Source of the DNA: Hansfordia pulvinata | Taxonomy: Eukaryota; Ascomycota; Sordariomycetes; Xylariales | Direction of reading: 5' to 3' | Assembly: GCA_006538405.1 (NCBI GenBank) | Contig: BJKQ01000061.1 | Span: 1 to 12,840 of the forward strand | DNA: 12,840 bases | Part shown: in pieces, positions 9,925 through 12,840 of the stretch | How positions within the stretch are numbered: position 1 is the stretch's first letter | How the letters are laid out: each line of letters starts with the position of its first letter | Position numbers and translations under genes: made by a program | The notes under the pieces: model-generated | Databases searched by the model: none | Told to the model about the DNA's origin: nothing | Seen by the model: the letters and a program-made list of their open reading frames with translations, nothing else

Positions 9925-10260
9925 TTTAACTTTTTTATTTACTTATAAAGTAATAAAAGGGTAATTAAAAACTTTTAATAACTTATTATTAAAAAATTAA
10001 TTTAATCTTCGCTTTTTATTTAAATTAAAAAGTTATTATATTTTATTTATAAACTTTTAATAAACTTTTTATAAGTTACTTATAAATTTACTTTCAAGCT
10101 TTAATATTATTTAATTAATACTTATTTTTTTAATAACCTTTTTAAATACTTTAATATTAACCTTTTACGAACTTTTAATAACCTTTTTAACGTTTTTATT
10201 AATATTACTTTTTTATAAACTTTTAATAACCTTTTTAATAACCTTAAACGCTTTTTACTT
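9925..10260 (-). repeat. pyrimidine-rich stretch with short repeated motif
   Basis: Pyrimidines dominate the plus strand, so the minus strand is purine-rich. A 20-bp word starting ACTTTTAATAACC occurs exactly at 10171-10190 and 10219-10238, with close variants at 10126, 10053 and 9971. The last three strong copies are 45 and 48 bases apart, both multiples of three, which would fit a former coding repeat of about 15-16 residues on the minus strand, perhaps a coiled coil. Similar words occur elsewhere in RIP-type DNA here (for example near 4180), so part of the similarity may be low complexity. Confidence 0.3.
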
Positions 10261-10353
10261 TAAAAGGATACGTAAATAAAGGTTATAATTTTTCTTTTTA
10301 ATTATAATAAGCGTATAATAAGCCTTTAACTTATTTATTTTAAAGGTAATAAG

Positions 10354-10754
10354 TGTTACGAACCCGATTATTAAGCCGGTAAGACGGGCTATATTAATAT
10401 AAGTAAAAGGCTTATAAACCAATAATTATATAGGTTAACGTTAAACTAATTATATACGTATAAAAATATAAGGATATAAAATATAAGGTCACGTGATTAA
10501 GATTAAAATATATTAAATATACGGCTTTAAGATATATTTATAAAGATTTAATAAGGATATATTAAATATATTAAATATAAACATATTTAAGTGATTTAAA
10601 TATATCCGCGATATTATAAAGGGGATAAAGGACATATAAGGATAAACGGTTTCTTATATATTTAATTATTTATTACTTTAATAATTAATTTAAGTATTTA
10701 AGTCATTCTTAAATAAAAGTAATCTTTTAACGATAATTTACTACTTATTTAATA
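10354..10754 (+). mobile_element. LTR-like repeat, copy B, RIP-mutated
   Basis: About 401 bp beginning TGTTACGAACCCG and ending near TTTAATA, which corresponds to the TGTTA end of copy A after a G to A change on the other strand. It aligns in reverse complement with 5042-5435 over its whole length: strongly at both ends, more loosely in the middle. The bases just before the start (AAAGGTAATAAG) are purine-rich and could be a mutated polypurine tract. That would make this a 3' LTR of an element lying to the left, but copy A has no matching tract. Flanks (ATAAG left, CTTTA right) are not a target-site duplication. Confidence 0.65.
10490..10495. promoter_or_regulatory. E-box CACGTG in LTR copy B
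   Basis: CACGTG within GGTCACGTGATT matches the site at 5296-5301 in copy A and lies in the corresponding part of the repeat, although the surrounding bases have diverged. Confidence 0.35.
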
Positions 10755-12840
10755 CTTTAATTACTTATTATTAATTAATTACTTAATATTATTAATAAAC
10801 AACCTTTTAAGTGTTCTTTTAAAATATAAACCCTTAAATTAATTTTATATCTTTCTTAAAAAGAATTTAAGTTATTATATTTTAATTACTTTTATTTAAG
10901 TATTTAATAATTATCCGTTAATACCTTTAAGTAATATCCGATTAACACGATATCGTCTTAACTTAAATCCTTTAAATAACCGGTAATATAAACGCTTTTA
11001 AGGAACTTAATTAAGGAAATAAAAAGGTTAATAATAATAAAAAAGTATAATCTTATTAAAGGCGAATATAAGTAATTACTTAATAAGCTTTACACTTTAT
11101 AAGAATAATTATAAGCCTTTTATTAAGCTTATAAAAACGTTAATAAATAATTATAATAAGCTTATATTAAGTATATTAATATAATTAACGAACTTTAATA
11201 AGCTTAACTTATTAAGGTTATATAAGGTGTTAAAGATATTATTAAAGCTTCTTTAATTAACGTTAACCTTAAGATTAATCCTTTTAAAACCTTTAATAAT
11301 ACCCTTAAGTAACTTTAAAGGTTCTTAACTTAAATAAAGGCATTTTATTAATTATACGGATACTTTAATAATAAAAAAGATCGCGTAATTTATATTAAAT
11401 CTTTTTTTTATAAAAAGGCGTTAATATAATTTAAATTATACCTTATTAAGTTTATTAATAAACCTTTAGCTTTATAATTCATTAAAATATAAAGGATTTT
11501 TACGTTTTATATAAGGTTTAAGTAATAACTTAAAGGCTTATTTTAAGACTTAAATAAAAAACGATAAGCCGAAAAAAAACTTATTAACCTTTAATAAAAG
11601 ACTTTAACATCCTTTTACACCGTTAACTTTAAACGTATCCTTATATAATTTAACTTAATTAAAGAAAGTAAGATCCTCGCGTTTTATTGAAGATTAAAAA
11701 AAGAAGTTAAAAACGAGTTAATTAAATAAGACTTATTAAATAACTTTATAAATATATTAAAGCCGTTATTTATATTAATTTACGGTTATATAAACGCCGT
11801 TATAAAAAGGGTAAAAATAATTAATATATACTTTAAAATATAAGGCGATAACGATAAGGAAGGATAAAGCTTTACTTTACCTTTTATAAATAATATCTTA
11901 AACTTATAAATATTAACCGCGCTTTTAATAATAAATATAAAAAGGTATTTAAGTATTATAATTATAATAAATTAAAACATATCGTATAAGATTATTAAGC
12001 ACTTAAATAACTTAAATAAGTTAATAAATATATTAAAGTTATTAAGGAAATTATAACGGATTAAAACGGATAAACTTTTATACTTAAAGAACAGGTTTAT
12101 ATAACTTATAAAGTATATAATAATTTAAACTTTAACCTTAAATTTAACGTTACCTTTAATATCTTATAAAGAGGGTTTAATAAAGTAATAAAGTATTAAA
12201 AATAACGCGTAAATTAATAAACCGAAACTTTTTAAAAAAGGACTTATAACGCTTTTTAAATCGGTTATATATATTTAACCTTATAATAATATGTTAATCA
12301 CGATACACTTAAATTATAATACTTTTATAAGACTTAAAGGATATATTAAAATAAAAAGCACGTAAATAAAGCTTTATATAACATGACTCCTTAAAGTAAA
12401 TCCTTTAAGTAATTATAAGGATTATTAATTAAAAAAAGCTTAAATTATTATATAATATAATATTATACTCCGGATTTTTAAACACGGATATTAATAAATT
12501 ATTATTAAAGAATAAACGGCTTATTTTAAAATAAAACGTTTAATTCTTTAACGAATCCGTAAATAACCCTTAATTATATACCTTATTTAATAAATAATAT
12601 AATAATAATTTAAATAATATTATTAATAACATACTTAAAGCCGAAAACAATAAAAATATAAAAACATATTAAAACCGTATTATTTATTAAAAAAGATCCT
12701 TTTAACTCCTTTATCTTTAAAATAATTATAAAAAATAAATAAGCTCTCCGTTCTAAAATAAGTGTTATTTAAGATTAAGAAGATCGGTAAGATTTAATTA
12801 AATAAATTAAAAACTATAAAAACTATTATAATCTTATAAT
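10755..12840. other. RIP-saturated AT-rich tract, right block
   Basis: Composition and dinucleotide depletion are as in the other AT-rich blocks, and no frame is open. A 22-bp word is shared in direct orientation between 4879-4900 and 11872-11893, which could mean related elements on both sides, but one match of this kind in such DNA is weak. I recognise no genes, repeats with clear ends, or RNA genes here. Confidence 0.7.

Larger units (their letters stand above)
5436..10353. other. RIP-saturated tract between the inverted LTR copies
   Basis: Nearly 5 kb of very AT-rich DNA with CA/TG largely erased and no open frame. It would fit the internal region of one or more retroelements in size, but I cannot assign gag, protease, reverse transcriptase or integrase. 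The sequences next to copy A and copy B on this inner side are not alike, so this is not a simple palindrome. Near the right end (9690-10260) the purine bias changes strand sharply, suggesting a junction between two elements. No genes, RNA genes or terminators are visible. Confidence 0.6.

Noticed and set aside
5436..10353. ATAAG present both just right of copy A and just left of copy B, as if a duplication
   Set aside because: The positions and orientations do not fit duplication around either copy, and a 5-base match in DNA this AT-rich is expected by chance.
5042..10754. Single DNA transposon with 400-bp terminal inverted repeats
   Set aside because: The outer flanks (TTATA at 5037-5041, CTTTA after 10754) do not form a target-site duplication, the termini look like LTR ends (TGTTA/TAACA), and no transposase is visible. 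Not excluded, only less likely.
11867..12200. Possible RIP-broken coding frame on the plus strand with TAA at putative former Gln/Trp codons
   Set aside because: I counted about nine stops in 111 codons, about what random DNA of this composition gives, so the frame carries no signal.
1..12840. Mitochondrial, apicomplexan or other naturally AT-rich genome
   Set aside because: Such genomes keep open frames and do not lack CA/TG specifically. Here frames are absent, CG is kept, and a normal-composition island with a fungal-type relic and LTR lies inside.
1..12840. tRNA, rRNA, CRISPR array or bacterial-type operon
   Set aside because: No cloverleaf-capable sequence, conserved rRNA wording, regularly spaced repeats or clustered genes with ribosome binding sites were seen on either strand. 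GGTTCG near 5425 resembles a tRNA T-loop but lies in the LTR end and has no tRNA around it.

Overview
This window looks like a piece of an AT-rich compartment in the genome of a filamentous ascomycete fungus. Most of it (about 1-2219 and 3640-12840) has very low GC, roughly 8-25% per 60-base row in the rows I counted. The dinucleotides CA and TG have been almost erased while CG remains: by hand I count only four CA/TG in 3721-4920. That is the footprint of repeat-induced point mutation (RIP), which converts C to T mainly in CpA on both strands of duplicated DNA. It explains why almost nothing here has an open frame: ATG becomes ATA, and CAA, CAG and TGG become stops. These tracts are best read as old transposon copies mutated close to saturation. 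I see no intact gene, tRNA, rRNA or CRISPR array. The species cannot be fixed from the sequence.

Layout. 1-900: strongly mutated AT-rich DNA. 901-2219: milder mutation, with a TATA-bearing LTR-like stretch near 1081-1330 and a patch at 1561-1800 that still has many CA/TG. 2225-2430: a 206-bp solo LTR with normal composition, TG...CA ends and a perfect 5-bp target-site duplication (GTATA). 2436-2617: a short unmutated spacer. 2618-3440 (possibly to 3600), minus strand: a dead gene whose pieces can still be followed through at least six frame changes. It has a charged N-terminal coiled coil followed by conserved blocks that resemble, from memory, a large family of uncharacterised fungal proteins (N-terminal coiled coil, C-terminal kinase-like part, the latter missing here). 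About 3630: abrupt return to RIP-type DNA. 5042-5435 and 10354-10754: two RIP-affected copies of one LTR-like repeat in opposite orientation. 5436-10353 and 10755-12840: saturated RIP DNA with no recognisable product.

How the parts relate. The window holds no functional system that I can support. It records genome defence and decay: repeats silenced by RIP surround a roughly 1.4-kb island of normal composition. That island holds a short solo LTR, perhaps too short or too young to be mutated, and a gene relic broken by small insertions and deletions rather than by RIP. The two kinds of decay side by side, the perfect LTR insertion and the inverted LTR pair are the most informative observations.
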